A stretch of 64,000 nt of DNA from Gerris lacustris (taxonomy: Eukaryota > Arthropoda > Insecta > Hemiptera > Gerridae): NCBI GenBank assembly GCA_951217055.1, contig OX578276.1, forward strand, positions 31,643,505 through 31,707,504, written 5' to 3'. Below are positions 29,199 through 41,335 of the stretch, in pieces. Each line of letters opens with the position of its first letter. Position 1 is the first letter of the stretch. The notes under the pieces are model-generated. The model had not been told where the DNA came from, made no database searches, and was given only the letters and a program-made list of their open reading frames with translations. Made by a program: the position numbers and the translations under genes.

Positions 29199-30813
29199 TA
29201 CTACGTTTTTATTAGCTTGATTTCTTGTTTGTTTGTTTGTTTGTTTGTCCGGTACAAATCTGGCAATCAATTTCTAACTAACTTCCCGAATAGCAAGACA
29301 TTTGAAACTTTTAGCATAGCTCAGAACACGATGACAATGCATTATTTTAATACTTTTAGCCATCTTTCAGCAGAATTTAATTGGTTTTCAGTAAATTTTG
29401 CTGTACAGAAAGTTAGTTCGGAAAAAATCCGCAAGTTACTATATTTGTTTTGCCATGTCCCGTATTTACGCAATCTTCATTTTGACGTGTCTCAAATTTG
29501 TGAAAGATAAACATTGAATGACAGCAAAACAGGAAATATCGATTATATTATTTATCGATTATATTATTTACATGATTTCAAATATATCGATGGCACGCTT
29601 TAAATTTGGTGTTGGAGAGAACCATTGTACAAAGATTTGTCCTTTTATAGGTTTGAGATCAGCTCTCTAGATGGTTGTCATTTATGTGAAGTAAATAAAT
29701 TCGGAACTATTTTTTTTTTTCACTAACATTATATATTATATAAAAATAACAATTATATTATCAACATTACATACGATTCAACAGACAATTTAAAAACGTA
29801 GTATATAAAAAGTTCTTTTTATCTTGAAATTATTATTAGCTTGCTTTCTTGTTTGTTTGTTTGTCCAGTACAAATCTTGCAATAGATTTTTAACTAACTT
29901 CCGGAGTAGCTAGACATTTGAAACTTTTAGAATAGCTCAGAACACGACGACAATGCATTATTTTAACACTTTTAGCCATCTTTCAGCAGAATTTAATTCG
30001 TTTTCAGCAAATTTTGCTGTATGGAAAGTTAGATCAAAAAAATCCGCAAGTTATTTTATTTGTTTTGACATGACTCATATTTACGATCTTCCTTTGACAG
30101 GTTTCAAATCTATGATTGATGACAGAAAATTTAAAAATGTAGTGACTAAAAAGTTATTTTTTTATTATTATTTAATTAATAGCTTTATAATATATATTTT
30201 CAAGATAAAAAGAACTTTTTAGTCACTACGTTTTTAAATTTTCTATTGAATCTTATGTTATGTTGATAATATAATTGTTATTGTTGTATAATATATAATG
30301 TTAGTGAAAAAAAAAATAGTTCCGAATTTATTTACTTCACATAAATGACAACCATCTAGAGAGCTGATCTTAAACCTATAAAAGGACAAATCTTTGTACA
30401 ACAGATCTCCCGAACACCAAATCTAAACCGTGCCATCGATATATTTGAAATAATTTAATCGATAAATAATATAATCGATATATTTCCTGTTTTGCTGTCA
30501 TTCAATGTTTATCTCTTATTTATAAAAATCACAAATTTGAAACCCGTCAAAAAGAAGATTGCGTAAATATGGGACATGGCAAAACAAATAAAATAACTTG
30601 CGGATTTTTTCTGAACTAACTTTCCATACAGCAAAATTTGCTGAAAACCAATTAAATTCTGCTGAAACATAGCATCGTCATCGTGTTCTGAGCTATGCTA
30701 AAAGTTTCAAATGTCCAGCTATTGGGGAAGTTAGTTAGAAATCGATTGCCAGATTTGTACCGGACAAACAAACAAACAAACAAACAAGGAAGCAAGCTAA
30801 TAAAAACGTAGTA
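29199..30813. mobile_element. Foldback element with ~600-bp inverted arms and TA flanks
   Basis: The left arm (from 29201) and right arm (to 30811) are long inverted repeats, starting CTACGTTTTTATTAGCTTG and ending with its complement. TA lies on each side, as in Tc1/mariner-type target duplications. Arms include (TTTG)n, 'agacatttgaaacttttag' and 'catctagagagctgat' blocks. The centre (about 29838-30190) is a third, direct partial copy of the left arm, so one copy may have inserted in another. No transposase ORF is present; the 97- and 89-codon frames are arm sequence read twice. Confidence 0.8.
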
Positions 30814-32720
30814 ATAAATTAATTCTTTTGCAGTATTATAAACACTACCTCATTGTTCTTAACATCTCAGTATTATTATATTGTTACTAATAACTAGGAG
30901 TATTATCAAAGATTAATACTTTTCTTTATTGTGTGGAGCCTTAATAACTGTGATTGATTGCACTGATTATCAAAACAAATGGGAATGCATTTATTTGACG
31001 ACTTAATTCCTTTAGCTCTTTTAGGAGGTTAGGTCATTCAGGAGAACCTTGAATCCGTCCCAATCTACAGTCATTTTCCTGAGTTTACCAAAGATCTTCC
31101 CAACTTGTTTAGCCTTCTTCTTTACAGTTCTTTGATAAATTCCCTATGATTAGCTGCCACTCTCCCTTACTCTTAGAATGGATTGTTGTGCCTAATCTTC
31201 TAATCCCTGTCTTTTTTTTTGGATGTAACCCAGCCGCCACTATCTCCTCTCTCTTATTTGTCTGTCTAAAGAGGAATGGTCCAATAATCGCTCATTTAAA
31301 ATAGTTCAGGATATGCTGTTAAAATCTATCAGATTGTGGAAACAGGTCTTTGTTTTCTTAGCTACAGTATTGTTTCACCAGTCAGGGGTAGCTGAGTGAA
31401 GGCTGCATTTTCCTTCTTCGTGCACCTTCTCACATCCTCATTACCTTCTATACCTGTACTAAAAAAAACCTAGTGCCTTATAAAGTCAAATAATTTTTTC
31501 CAAAATTTAAAAAAAATTGTATTTTTAAAAATTACATAATTTTTCAAAAAAAAATTAATAATATAACTTAATTTTTGATTATCTAATTTAAATATTACAA
31601 TTTTGGCCCCTCTACATGTTGTTTTAATAAAGGCATAAACATTGTTTTGTTTTTTTCTTCGAAAAACTAACTTGGAAGTTTTTCCATTCAAATTATTTAT
31701 TCCTTTTATTGCATTATCTGGGACTGCTTAAGAATCTAGTAAGACTGAATTACATCAGTGAACTCAAACCATATGATATTTGACTTCTTTCACTGAGGGC
31801 ATAGAAAATGATTCACTTTTCTAATGTTTTTGAAATTCTAATAAAATAACTTGGTTATCAAATTACATTATTCTTTATAATGTTATAAATCACAATATTT
31901 ATTATAACAAATCATTTGATCTATGTTATGTTAATTAACATTATGTTAATATTAACATTTGAGTTAATTTTTCACAAGAAATTAATTTTTATGTATTAAA
32001 ACAGAAATAAAGGGTTCTAAATTGTAATATTTAAATTAAACAACAATAATTGAGAAATTTTGATAAAAAAATCATTTAAATTTTGGAAAAATCATTTAAA
32101 AATTGCTGTGATCTATTTGATTTATTTTGTTATGGTAATGATTGATAATCTAGATTATTTATTTATCTGAACTTAAGCTAAATTTCATTACTTCGGATAA
32201 TTGATGCTCTACTGGACAGAATTTATCCTAAAATAATATAATATTTAAAATAAACTAACAAAAACACGCTTTTATAAATCAGAACTACGAGCAATAGTGC
32301 CCCACACAATTTAGATTTATTTAATATTATTTTCTACTATTAAATCTTGTAATCTATTCAAACCTCATATAGCTATCAGTGATCATCGTTGTTAAATTTC
32401 TAGAATTCATTTTTTTTTATGATGTTTTTTTTACCTACAAAATGTCTCCATGTAAATCTGGGAATTTATTGATAGATCGGCTAAAACAAAAGATTTTGTT
32501 AAGCTAATAACTGATTATTAAAATGCCATCCCGAATGGTCTCTCTGCCAAATTTCCAAGTGATTTCTACTTTTGAAGTGGGTCTAATATAGATTAAAAAA
32601 TTTATCCCTGATTGACAAGTGAATCATAATAAAAGCTTGTAGTTATTTATGCGTCAAAATAGTTACAAGGTGGTAAAAATACATAGGTATAATATTATTA
32701 TAATAAAAGTTGTTAAAGGA
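30814..32720. other. Intergenic, mostly unassigned
   Basis: About 31000-31450 is less AT-rich and may be a decayed transposon coding region, but no motif is clear on either strand. From 31460 to 32700 the sequence is very AT-rich, with no exon or repeat family recognised. Confidence 0.4.
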
Positions 32721-32723
32721 AAA

Positions 32724-33010
32724 TCAGTCAAGTAGATATTGACCATAGCGAAGATACAGGGCGCAAAGGTGAGAGAGTGGCGCTAGAGGTTGCTCAACCA
32801 TAAAGCGAAGTCTTTGCCGTTTAGGAGTTGCCTCTAGAGTAGCCCCAGCTCCAAGGTGACAGGAGGAGGAACAGCGATCCAACCGAGCTTTCTCTGCACT
32901 ACGGAATATTTGCCGTTTAAAATTAAATATTTTAAATTGAAATAACCTCACTTACCTGTCACTCGTCGTTGTTTACAATTTTGTTTGAATTTTGCTGCCA
33001 AAATTTATCA
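32724..33010 (-). promoter_or_regulatory. Candidate promoter/5' exon of a minus-strand gene
   Basis: A locally GC- and CpG-richer block in AT-rich surroundings carries a perfect minus-strand donor, GACAG|GTAAGT (32956|32955). The sequence upstream of the donor on the minus strand has no ATG, as in a 5' UTR exon. The next minus-strand coding exon known downstream is the AGPAT-like one at 16644, so this might be its leader; that link is inference only. The 75-codon frame at 32951-32724 starts at a GTG after the donor and is not credible as a gene. Confidence 0.35.
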
Positions 33011-34261
33011 AAAAATTTAGCTATTGATTGGCTAATACAAACAATTTTGTAAAACTAATTACTGATACTAACAATATTGAAATAATACATCATCTGAGTA
33101 AGTTTCTGCTTTGTAGATAGTCGGGAAGTTGGACAAATCTAAGTTACAAGATTTGTCCTGGACATGTGGTTAGTTAAAAGTGTATAAAAAAAAAAAATTA
33201 ATGTAAATATGAGGAGCTTAGTAGCAAATAGCTTAACCCCAAAAGGTTTAAACCAAGAAAAATATATTTATTTAAAGTTGTTTTTAAATTTTCTTGATTT
33301 GTAAATGTAACAATTTAATCATTTTTAGGCCTTAAGGTTTGGGCAAAATATAGCCAAATTTTAAATAAGAAATGATTAGGAAATAGTAATGTTTTTAGGA
33401 TCTGTAGCCAAAAATGAGGACCCTCATACATTCGTGTGTGTGTATCTCTGTCCGTCTGTAACGCTCTCTCCAAAAGTATCCTGGGCCAAAAATTTGAAAC
33501 TTTGCACATTTGTTAAGCGTTATCCAATCACAAGAAAATTATAAGCAAGCCCCAAAAAATCATCTTTCAAAAACTAGGGGTTGAAGTATAAGGGGCTGAC
33601 TTATTTTTTTTTTAAATAGAAATGCATCAAATGGGGCATTAAATGAAAGAGGGGTACGCCTTGAGTACAAATATTTATTTGGTTCCTTATTTGCACCAAT
33701 TCATCCTTCCGCCCTGTGTCCTTGAAAATTGCATTTTTCGTGTCCCCTCTCTATTTTATTTTTAACAAATTAATCATTTTGTTTTTGTCAAAAATAAATA
33801 AAAAACTTTTTTAAGAAATTTTATTTTTGTCACATATTTTGTGAAAATAAAATTTTTAATCTTAAAATTTAATGTCTTAGCATTCACAGTAGTTAATTCA
33901 TAGCATTTGGACAATGAAAATGCATATAAAGGCGTTTGTTTCATGTCAATATATATAAATGGTTCAAAAGTTATTGCTGAAACAAACTTTTATATGGCTG
34001 CCATCTTGATACTTTTGGGCTGATTATGTTATTTAAAGAATTTCTTGCCCAATTTATTTCAATATACATTCACTTGATGGATTATTAAGTTAATCATATA
34101 GAAACACGTTTTGAGCCTTGTAAGACCATCTTTAGTAACATTTGAATTATAATTGATTGTATTTTTAATACATGACTAACTTTATCCCCACAGGAAAGAG
34201 TCAAAATTAAATTTACTTTAAATCAGCAAAAAATTTACAGGATTTAAAACATATAAATAAT
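33011..34261. repeat. Diverged dispersed repeat
   Basis: About 33400-34160 has the 'tgtgtgtatctctgtccgtctgtaacgctctctcc...gaaactttgcacatttg' style found in families A, B and D, followed by 'tggctgccatcttgat'. I found no second close copy in the window. The flanks are AT-rich. Confidence 0.45.
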
Positions 34262-34790
34262 AGTACATTACGGGTCGAGTGCGGAAAGTAGCATTTTGCA
34301 TGTGAGTGTGGAGTTTGCACCCGAGCGACAGTGAGGGTAGTAAAACCACACGAGCAATGCAAAATGCCGTTTTTGCACGAGTTGCGTACCGTACTTTATC
34401 TACGATTGTTAGATTTAAATAATAAATGCAGAAAAAAATAAACTTGCTGTATGTAAGTTCGTATCTCTCTCTCTCTTGATAAAGATGGCATTAATTCTTG
34501 AGTTGTAATTTTTCCGAATTAATTATTTCTGGAGGAGTATTATTCTCCACATTTTCGTCTAAGTCACTTGATTCACTAAAAACTAAATGTAAACAAACTC
34601 ACTAATCGTGTGTAAAGCTGAAGAATTCCTCTTCTTTACCGCCCTAGGGTGGTAAAGAAGAGGAATTCTTCAGAACTATGAGACGCACATGCGCAATTAA
34701 TACAAGTACGTAAAGAATCACTTTCTAGACATCTAACAGAGATACAATGTTTATATTTCGTATCAATCGTAGATAAAAGTTATTTATTTT
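34262..34790 (-). mobile_element. Palindrome-bearing repeat, copy 2 (inverted relative to 12.1 kb)
   Basis: The minus strand matches about 12030-12560 closely, with small indels. The palindrome at 34618-34673 is 56 bp centred on CCCTAGGG with a single mismatched pair (34641/34650). The 54-codon frame of copy 1 is disrupted here. 'Gcattttgcat' and 'gtacgcaactcgtgc' blocks are conserved. Confidence 0.6.
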
Positions 34791-35249
34791 AATCCTATAG
34801 CTTTATTTGTGATTGATTTAAAGTAAATTAATTTAATTGGATTTTGTGACTCTTTTCTATGGAGAGAGAATTAACCATGGATTAAACATGAAAAAAATGG
34901 AACTGAAGTGACCTTATAGAGGGCTGAAATTCTATGTGAACAGATAGTTTCACTTATATTATTACACCAAATTATTCATCATGTAATTATATGGATTTGG
35001 CTATTTATCCGTTAAATGCCTCCTATATTAAAACCATTTTTATTCTTTAAAAATAAGTCAGAATAATTGATACTCCAGTAGACTTTCAGTGATAGAAACA
35101 ACAAAAAAACAAATTTACAATAATAAAAAAAATGAATAAAATTTTATTTTAAATTATTTATAAAAATTAATAAAAAACTAAGCAACATTGATCTAAAAAT
35201 CTAAATGACTTATAATAATGTTATTTGAGAATTAATAAAGCATTATTTA
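34791..35249 (-). other. 3' UTR and downstream region of the RDH-like exon
   Basis: On the minus strand the first AATAAA after the stop codon at 35250 lies at 35148-35143, about 100 nt downstream, a plausible poly(A) signal. The rest is AT-rich and unassigned. Confidence 0.5.
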
Positions 35250-35433
35250 TCACAATTCGACCGTAGGAATAGTTGAGTCTTCTCCTGTTTCCGTTTGATT
35301 AGTCTTTCTGTCGGGTTCGAATGGGTTATATTTGTCGAGGTCCAGCCCAACCATTTTAGCACTTATCTTAAACAGCTCAGCAGCTAGTTCTTCATTGCGA
35401 ACGAGGCCGGACGACGTTGCTTCACTGCAGTCG
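35250..35433 (-). CDS. Retinol-dehydrogenase-like SDR, terminal coding exon
   Basis: A TTGTTGCAG acceptor (ending 35434) opens an exon that completes a codon with its first base and then encodes DCSEATSSGLVRNEELAAEL, continuing FKISAKMVGLDLDKYNPFEP and ending TVEL-stop (35252-35250). The pattern DC...RNEE-LA--L--IS---VGL is that of the C-terminus of RDH11/12-like short-chain dehydrogenases (FSDC...ARNETIARRLWDVSCDLLGL in vertebrates). These are NAD(P)H-dependent reductases of retinal and other aldehydes or ketones. The catalytic YxxxK and the cofactor site would be in upstream exons, which I could not find between here and 42 kb. The poly(A) signal downstream supports a real last exon. The last ~30 residues are polar and probably lineage-specific. 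Confidence 0.7.
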
Positions 35434-36724
35434 CTGCAACAAATTTAAAAACAATACCTATATAGAGTTAAATGACAATCAGCATTCCTCTTATTATCCG
35501 ACATAAAGATAATAGTCGTTATTATTCATTGGTACAACTTAAAGAAGATACCGGTTTCAATAGCTAATTATAAAAAAAAAAAACAGAAGTGACGATTCTT
35601 TACAATCGGAATTATGTGCACACCTGCAGATGACCTCATCTATAAAGCTCATTATCGGTTACTCAAGTCTTAATAACCCAGACACAAGATACATTGACCT
35701 CTACCAAGCCTAATATACTATTCAAATAAATAAAGTATTGTTTTCTTTATTATCTAACAACCTTGAAGACATGCAAAGACAGTACAAAGCAAAATCAATT
35801 AAAACACACTGAATAAGAGTAGAACAATGCTTCTACTGTTTCTGCTCTTCCACTCATACACAATGTACAATACTAGACATCCATTATTTTATTGGCAGTA
35901 CAACGTACAGTTTGTTTAAAATTAGTATCTCTTATGTCAAATAAATCATGTCAAAAAACTAGCTTTATTGGTATCACTGTCATTTAACCACAAAGTGAAC
36001 AAATTTTATTCTTTATGTAAATATTTTAATTCAATTTTAAGCTTGACTTGAGTGATAGTTGAATTACTGATGTTTTGTAATAATGTATTTTTCCTTATTC
36101 AAGATATAATACAAGATTAGATGTAAGGTAATAATTAGTATAATAAGTAAGGTAATAATAGGTATAATATAATGGTAATAATAGGTATAGTAAGAAAGGT
36201 AATAATAGGTATAATAAGAATAGTAATACAAGAATATTCTTGTATTATATCTTAAAGAAGGAAATAAATCTTTGCTTTCCTCGATTATAATTTAATTAAC
36301 AGTCAAGATCAACCTAAATTTGTGTGTAAAAATGCTCTCAAATACCAAATAAATAATTTAATTATTTATTGAAGGTACATTAAAAAAAAATATCATGTAA
36401 ACAAACAAAATCAATCTTTTTTAACAACATGATTTAAAAGTACTAATCAGATTTTGAAGAAATTTGGATAGTTTGTGAAAAGTAGCCCACCGATGGTCCC
36501 ATAGTAATTTTAATCGTTTGCCCGCATTTAATATTGTTTAAAAATAAACGACATTCTCTGGGATCATCCAAATCTCATTTGACCATTTGTCCAATAATAG
36601 GATGCTAGGAATCTATGCCTATATAATTATTTTTCAATAATTACCAAATTAATACTATACAATAGACCCACCTATGCCCCTTTTGATTTTGAACCTGAAT
36701 CTTCCAATTCAATTAAATTGAAGA
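35434..36724. other. Presumed intron of the RDH-like gene; AT-rich
   Basis: No upstream dehydrogenase exon was recognised. About 36130-36240 holds several 'ggtaataataggtataata' units (a short degenerate tandem repeat). About 36425-36560 is a family B body fragment ('gtttgtgaaaagtagcccaccgatggtccc'). Confidence 0.45.
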
Positions 36725-37265
36725 AAAAAAACTATCCGAGACAACTCAGACAAACTTTCTCATAATTTTGAAACTGTATTTAAATTCCATAATATCTCAT
36801 TTATTTATTTATTTTTGGTTTATTTTATTTTATTTTTTTTTATAAAGATTAATAGGTGGTTGATTACTTTTTGTTTTTGATTTTCAACAAAATCAGATTT
36901 ATTTTCATGAAAATCTCAGGGACTAGATTTTTCCTGAGGAAATGGCTTATATTGTTAGATTTGTATTCAAATGGACTACATTTTAGAATTTTTTGAATGG
37001 AAATTGTCGGAACCTTTGTTGAGAAATACTCTTTTTCACATTTTTTCGGAGTTTTTAGGTTTAGCGCCCCTAAATTTGGAGCTAAAATGAATTTCATGAT
37101 TTTTCTGAACATGTATGCTAAATTTTGTCAAAACAGTTCAAAACAGCCCATTAGTTTAGGCGCCACCCATTTGCACAGATGACTGACAACAGACATTTTT
37201 TTAAAAACCATGTAAATCTATCAAAATATCAAAATCAATTTTTTTCGCGTCATCACAATATTTTC
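36725..37265 (-). repeat. Family A repeat, copy
   Basis: It starts with 'tatccgagacaactcagacaaactttctc' and ends 'atcacaatattttctctta'. The B-box region is lost or diverged. It ends 14 bp before the large palindrome. Confidence 0.65.
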
Positions 37266-37279
37266 TCTTATTTGGAGTA

Positions 37280-38215
37280 GTTTACTCTTAAGAAATTTAC
37301 AAGTAAAAGAGTACTTCAAGGGATAGAGGTGGTTAGAGGATCCAGGAAAATGTAATAACAGAAGACTTAACATCAGAGGCGAAAAGAGAAGCTTTAAATT
37401 ATATTACACAGACTAGAATTTTAACAAAAAAAATAACGTGTTCTCTTAAAGTTGATTCAAGTTATTATTATTAACATTTAGAACAATCCTACTTCTCCCT
37501 ATCTATCATTATGGTCCTTGAGAAAAATACTTCCTATACAAAAGTCTATTGGTTCTATACTGTTTTGTATTTAAAAAAAAAAACAATTTATTGAGTAACA
37601 GTGCCACTTTTTACTTTCTCATATAAAGAGAAAATATTTGAGTTTTCTTTCTTCTAGTCCCTAATGTACAACACTTATTTGGAGTAGTTGGGTCTTTTAG
37701 GGTATAATAAGTACAAATTTACTTTTCAATTATGGCTATATTTCGACCTACTTATATAGCCATAATTGAAAAGTAAATTTGTACTTATTATACCCTAAAA
37801 GACCCAACTACTCCAAATAAGTGTTGTACATTAGGGACTAGAAGAAAGAAAACTCAAATATTTTCTCTTTATATGAGAAAGTAAAAAGTGGCACTGTTAC
37901 TCAATAAATTGTTTTTTTTTTTAAATACAAAACAGTATAGAACCAATAGACTTTTGTATAGGAAGTATTTTTCTCAAGGACCATAATGATAGATAGGGAG
38001 AAGTAGGATTGTTCTAAATGTTAATAATAATAACTTGAATCAACTTTAAGGGAACACGTTATTTTTTTTGTTAAAATTCTAGTCTGTGTAATATTATTTA
38101 AAGCTTCTCTTTTTGCCTCTGATGTTAAGTCTTCTGTTATTACATTTTCCTGGATCCTCTAACCACCTCTATCCCTTGAAGTACTCTTTTACTTGTAAAT
38201 TTCTTAAGAGTAAAC
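37280..38215. repeat. Near-perfect 936-bp palindrome (462-bp arms, 12-nt spacer)
   Basis: The left arm 37280-37741 and right arm 37754-38215 are reverse complements with no net length difference and only three mismatches found by reading (near 37380, 37399 and 37446 in the left arm). The spacer is 37742-37753. The arms contain part of a family A end ('actttctcatataaagagaaaa'), a poly-A run of equal length in both arms, and otherwise unique sequence. No ORF of note is present. Such a structure can form a hairpin or cruciform and could yield double-stranded RNA if transcribed. Confidence 0.9.
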
Positions 38216-38372
38216 CATATGGCAAACATTTAATTGGTTACACACCCTATATTTGTTCTCCACTTAGGCATATAAAGTATTCCTTTGTCAAAATAAATAT
38301 CAAGACAAAGGGATGATATCCTTGCAATCTGCCTGTTACTATATTCTATATGGATTTAACTTAAAACACAAT

Positions 38373-38402
38373 GCTTCCGTTACCTTCGGAAAGCTCGGAA
38401 GC
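38373..38402 (+). repeat. Solo 30-nt terminus of family B
   Basis: GCTTCCGTTACCTTCGGAAA continues to CGGAAGC, with perfect 7-bp outer arms (GCTTCCG/CGGAAGC). Only the end of the repeat is present here. Confidence 0.6.
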
Positions 38403-38869
38403 AAAATACAAATAGTTTTTTAATTATTCATATTTTAGACTGAAATACTGCCAGCATTTTGTGGACAGAAACAAGTTTTGTGTTTAAAAAAGGAAGCTCT
38501 TTAATTACAGATTTTATAAATTTTCATTTGAATATTGATTGATGATTGATTTGTCCTAAACAAAGTTTCCTAATTTAAATCCCAATCATATTAATTAAGT
38601 AGACATAGTTTCAGATGTAATACCTTTTGGAAGGACTTTGTCATAAGAAGTCTTTCACTCTAAAAAAAAATCTTTATGATTAAATATCGTATGTCATTTA
38701 AGAAGATAAGAATCCTAAACATTTTTCATATAATTTTATTTTTAAATAAAATAATAAATGTATTTAATTTCTAAATATATGTATAAGATGCTGGTGTTCA
38801 TCCAGCACCTTGATATAAAAAGTTAGGAACCTAAGTTAAGTGGTTTATACCAGCGGTTCCCAAACTTTT
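38403..38869. other. Intergenic, nothing recognised
   Basis: AT-rich, with no exon or repeat match noticed. Confidence 0.4.
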
Positions 38870-39575
38870 AAACAGATTGAGATAAATTAATGAAACTTGG
38901 GGATTCGTACTATGCAAAGGGAAGTTTGTTTTCATGCAATCGCGCACTAGGGGCAACCACCCACTTTGGCCCCAGGCCACCCAACTTCAAAATTTCAAAT
39001 TGGAGTATATTTTTGATAGCATAAAAAAATATAAGAAAAGGTAAAAAATAAGAATGTTTTACTTCAAACTTTTTTTTTATCTCCAATATTTTGCCCCCTA
39101 TATGGGGCAAAAGTATAAAAATAGTAGATTTCAGTGCCTGGGGGCAAAATGGGTGGTTGCCCCTAGTACACAAGTGGATAAATACACACTTCCCTTTACA
39201 TGGTAGAAATCCCCTAAGCTTCATTAATTTATCTCAAACCGTTTAGATTGTACAACGATATAAGAGTTATTTTTTTACTATTTTCAGAAGCGTTATTTTA
39301 CTAAGGGGGCAAAATATTGGAGATAGGAAATAAAGTTTCAAGTAAAATTTTATTATGTTTCACCGTAGAATTTAACTTTTCTATCAAACATTTTTTTCTA
39401 TCAAGAGATTTTGAAGTTGGTGGCCTGGGGGCAAAGTGGGTGGTTGCCCCTAGTGCGCGATTGCATGAAAACAAACTTCCCTTTACCTGGTACGGATCCC
39501 CAAGGTTTCGTTAATTTATGTCAATCCGTTCAAAAGTTAAGAGGAGGGAGACTTTTGGACCACCCCGTATAGTAA
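38870..39575. repeat. Family C repeat, copy 2 (foldback of three modules)
   Basis: A ~120-bp module ('gggaagtttgttttcatgcaatcgcgcactaggggcaaccaccca...') occurs three times: once at 38885-38990, then inverted at 39120-39240 and 39408-39535. The right end reads ACTTTTGGACCACCCCGTATA. The related copy is 18230-18625. ORFs on both strands reflect the inverted modules. Confidence 0.7.
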
Positions 39576-41077
39576 TAACAGACCATGGAAGGCTTGCCAA
39601 AGGGTAATAGACAGGCACACAAGGGGATTTTTAAAAGATTTGCCTGGCACTGATTAAATCCTCCACTCTTCATCAGCTTGTTAGTGCTGCCTGTTGTGCT
39701 GGATGGGTGAAACATCAGGCTTCTTGATAGTTTGTATCTCTGAAGGGAAATTTATCAATGTTAGCCGGTTACTATTATAACATGGGGAAATTATTAAACA
39801 TTTGTTTGTTAAACTTAATAACAATTTATTTTATGATAAAAAAAATTATAATGGAGTGGATAAAAAAAAGTTTTGTCTAAATTTATTGAAATGCATAAAA
39901 AAAGACAATGTTTACAGAAAATTAGAGACTAAACTTATTTAAAAAAACAACTAAATCTCGAAGCGATTTTAAGGAAAAATTCAAAATTTAAATGCCTTTA
40001 GAAAAGAAGTTAAAAATAACGCTAATTTCGTACTGCTGTAGTTCACAAAGTGAAGGCTTATGGCCAAATTGTTTTCCCTCCTGAACCCAATTTTTAATCT
40101 ATTTACAGTTTTGTTCTTTTTCTCCATCCCCATAAAACATAAACACAAAAGTGACATTTTTTTTTTCTTACTTTTATTTGCTTGAGACATCTTTTTACAA
40201 AAGAACTCTCATCTGGATTTTATAGTACAATAAAATATTTCACTAGCATATCAGTCACCTTAAAATATTAAATATTCTGCAATTAATTAAACGAACTGTC
40301 TCTTAACACATCAGGTTTGCCAGGAAAGCGAAAGAAGACATACTCGTATATATTTGAGCGGATTAACAAGTCAGGGTTGTGGCAGGCCAGATCAGCGGGA
40401 GAGACATGACACATGTCCCGTGTGTTTTTAACTAATGGATGATATAGGAATGGTGTACCATTACATCAGCTGCTGAAGTAGGAATATTTGTATTTGAAAC
40501 CGGTTGAAAACCATTTCATTTAAGTTACTACTCATTCTTATCGTGATGATGGGTGAACACATATGGGGTCTATTGCCAGAGTCGGCAATCTTGGACCCAT
40601 ACTTTTAAGGTGTGAATAGTAGCATTTAGCTATTAGGGATTTTGCTTACATGGATTGTTTAATATCCAGTTGCAAAATTTAACCTTGTTTTTGCTGAAAT
40701 TCATGCAATCATACCGATTACTGGATACCGATTATACTCAAGATTTAAAATAAATTAATTTGAATCTTGTTTGTATAGAGTAAGGAACAAATGTATAACA
40801 TTTCAGGCTTCTAAGTTGTAACTCCTGATTCCTGATTCATATAGCAAAGACTTAATTATTTATTTTCTTAACTTAAGTCAAAATTGGTCTGTACACAACA
40901 GTAGCTATTGTCGCATGTTTATTTCTTTTTACAATAATCTCTAATATATATTCTACTCTCAGCTAAATTTCATTTGCTCAATTTTCACTCAACTGATTTA
41001 TTATAAGTACTAAAAGTTTAATAATTTACTGTGCATTTATGAGACATCTGATAAATAGTAATGTTTACTACTGAGAC
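39576..41077. other. Intergenic, mostly unassigned
   Basis: About 39590-39720 and 40480-40560 have phrases seen in dispersed repeats ('catcagcttgttagtgctgcctg', 'accggttgaaaaccatt'). No exon of the RDH-like gene was recognised on the minus strand. Confidence 0.4.
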
Positions 41078-41335
41078 TTAACCCATTCAATGCGGGTGGA
41101 TCCACTGTGGATCCATGCCATGCTAACGTGCCTGGCGGGTGGATACACAGTGGATCCAAGCCCTCCCTTTCAGCCCTCTGTAACTCTATTCTCCGTGCCT
41201 CGAGTAGAACCATCAGGCCCGCTGAGGTTTGTATCCACAGGGGATCAAACTTTTTTTTTTTTAAATTAACTTTTAAAGATTCTATTCAGTCGCTAAGGTA
41301 GGTTCATGAATTAGATTACGCATTGAATGGGTTAA
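41078..41335. mobile_element. piggyBac-like MITE, 250 bp, with TTAA flanks
   Basis: TTAA at 41078-41081 and 41332-41335 flank a 250-bp element. Its 13-bp ends are perfect inverted repeats, CCCATTCAATGCG and CGCATTGAATGGG. TTAA target duplication and CCC-starting TIRs are hallmarks of piggyBac. Inside the left end GTGGATCCACTGTGGATCCA is an internal dyad, repeated with variation at about 41134-41155 and, inverted, near 41232. No transposase is encoded; the 64-codon frame across it is incidental. Confidence 0.88.

Noticed and set aside
32724..32951. 75-codon ORF (-) in the CpG-richer block
   Set aside because: It starts at a GTG inside a GTAAGTGAGG donor region and has no ATG near the start; intron or promoter sequence is more likely.
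38910..39514. 104- and 65-codon ORFs with similar ends (VAPSARLHENKLPF)
   Set aside because: They are the inverted modules of family C read on the two strands, not genes.
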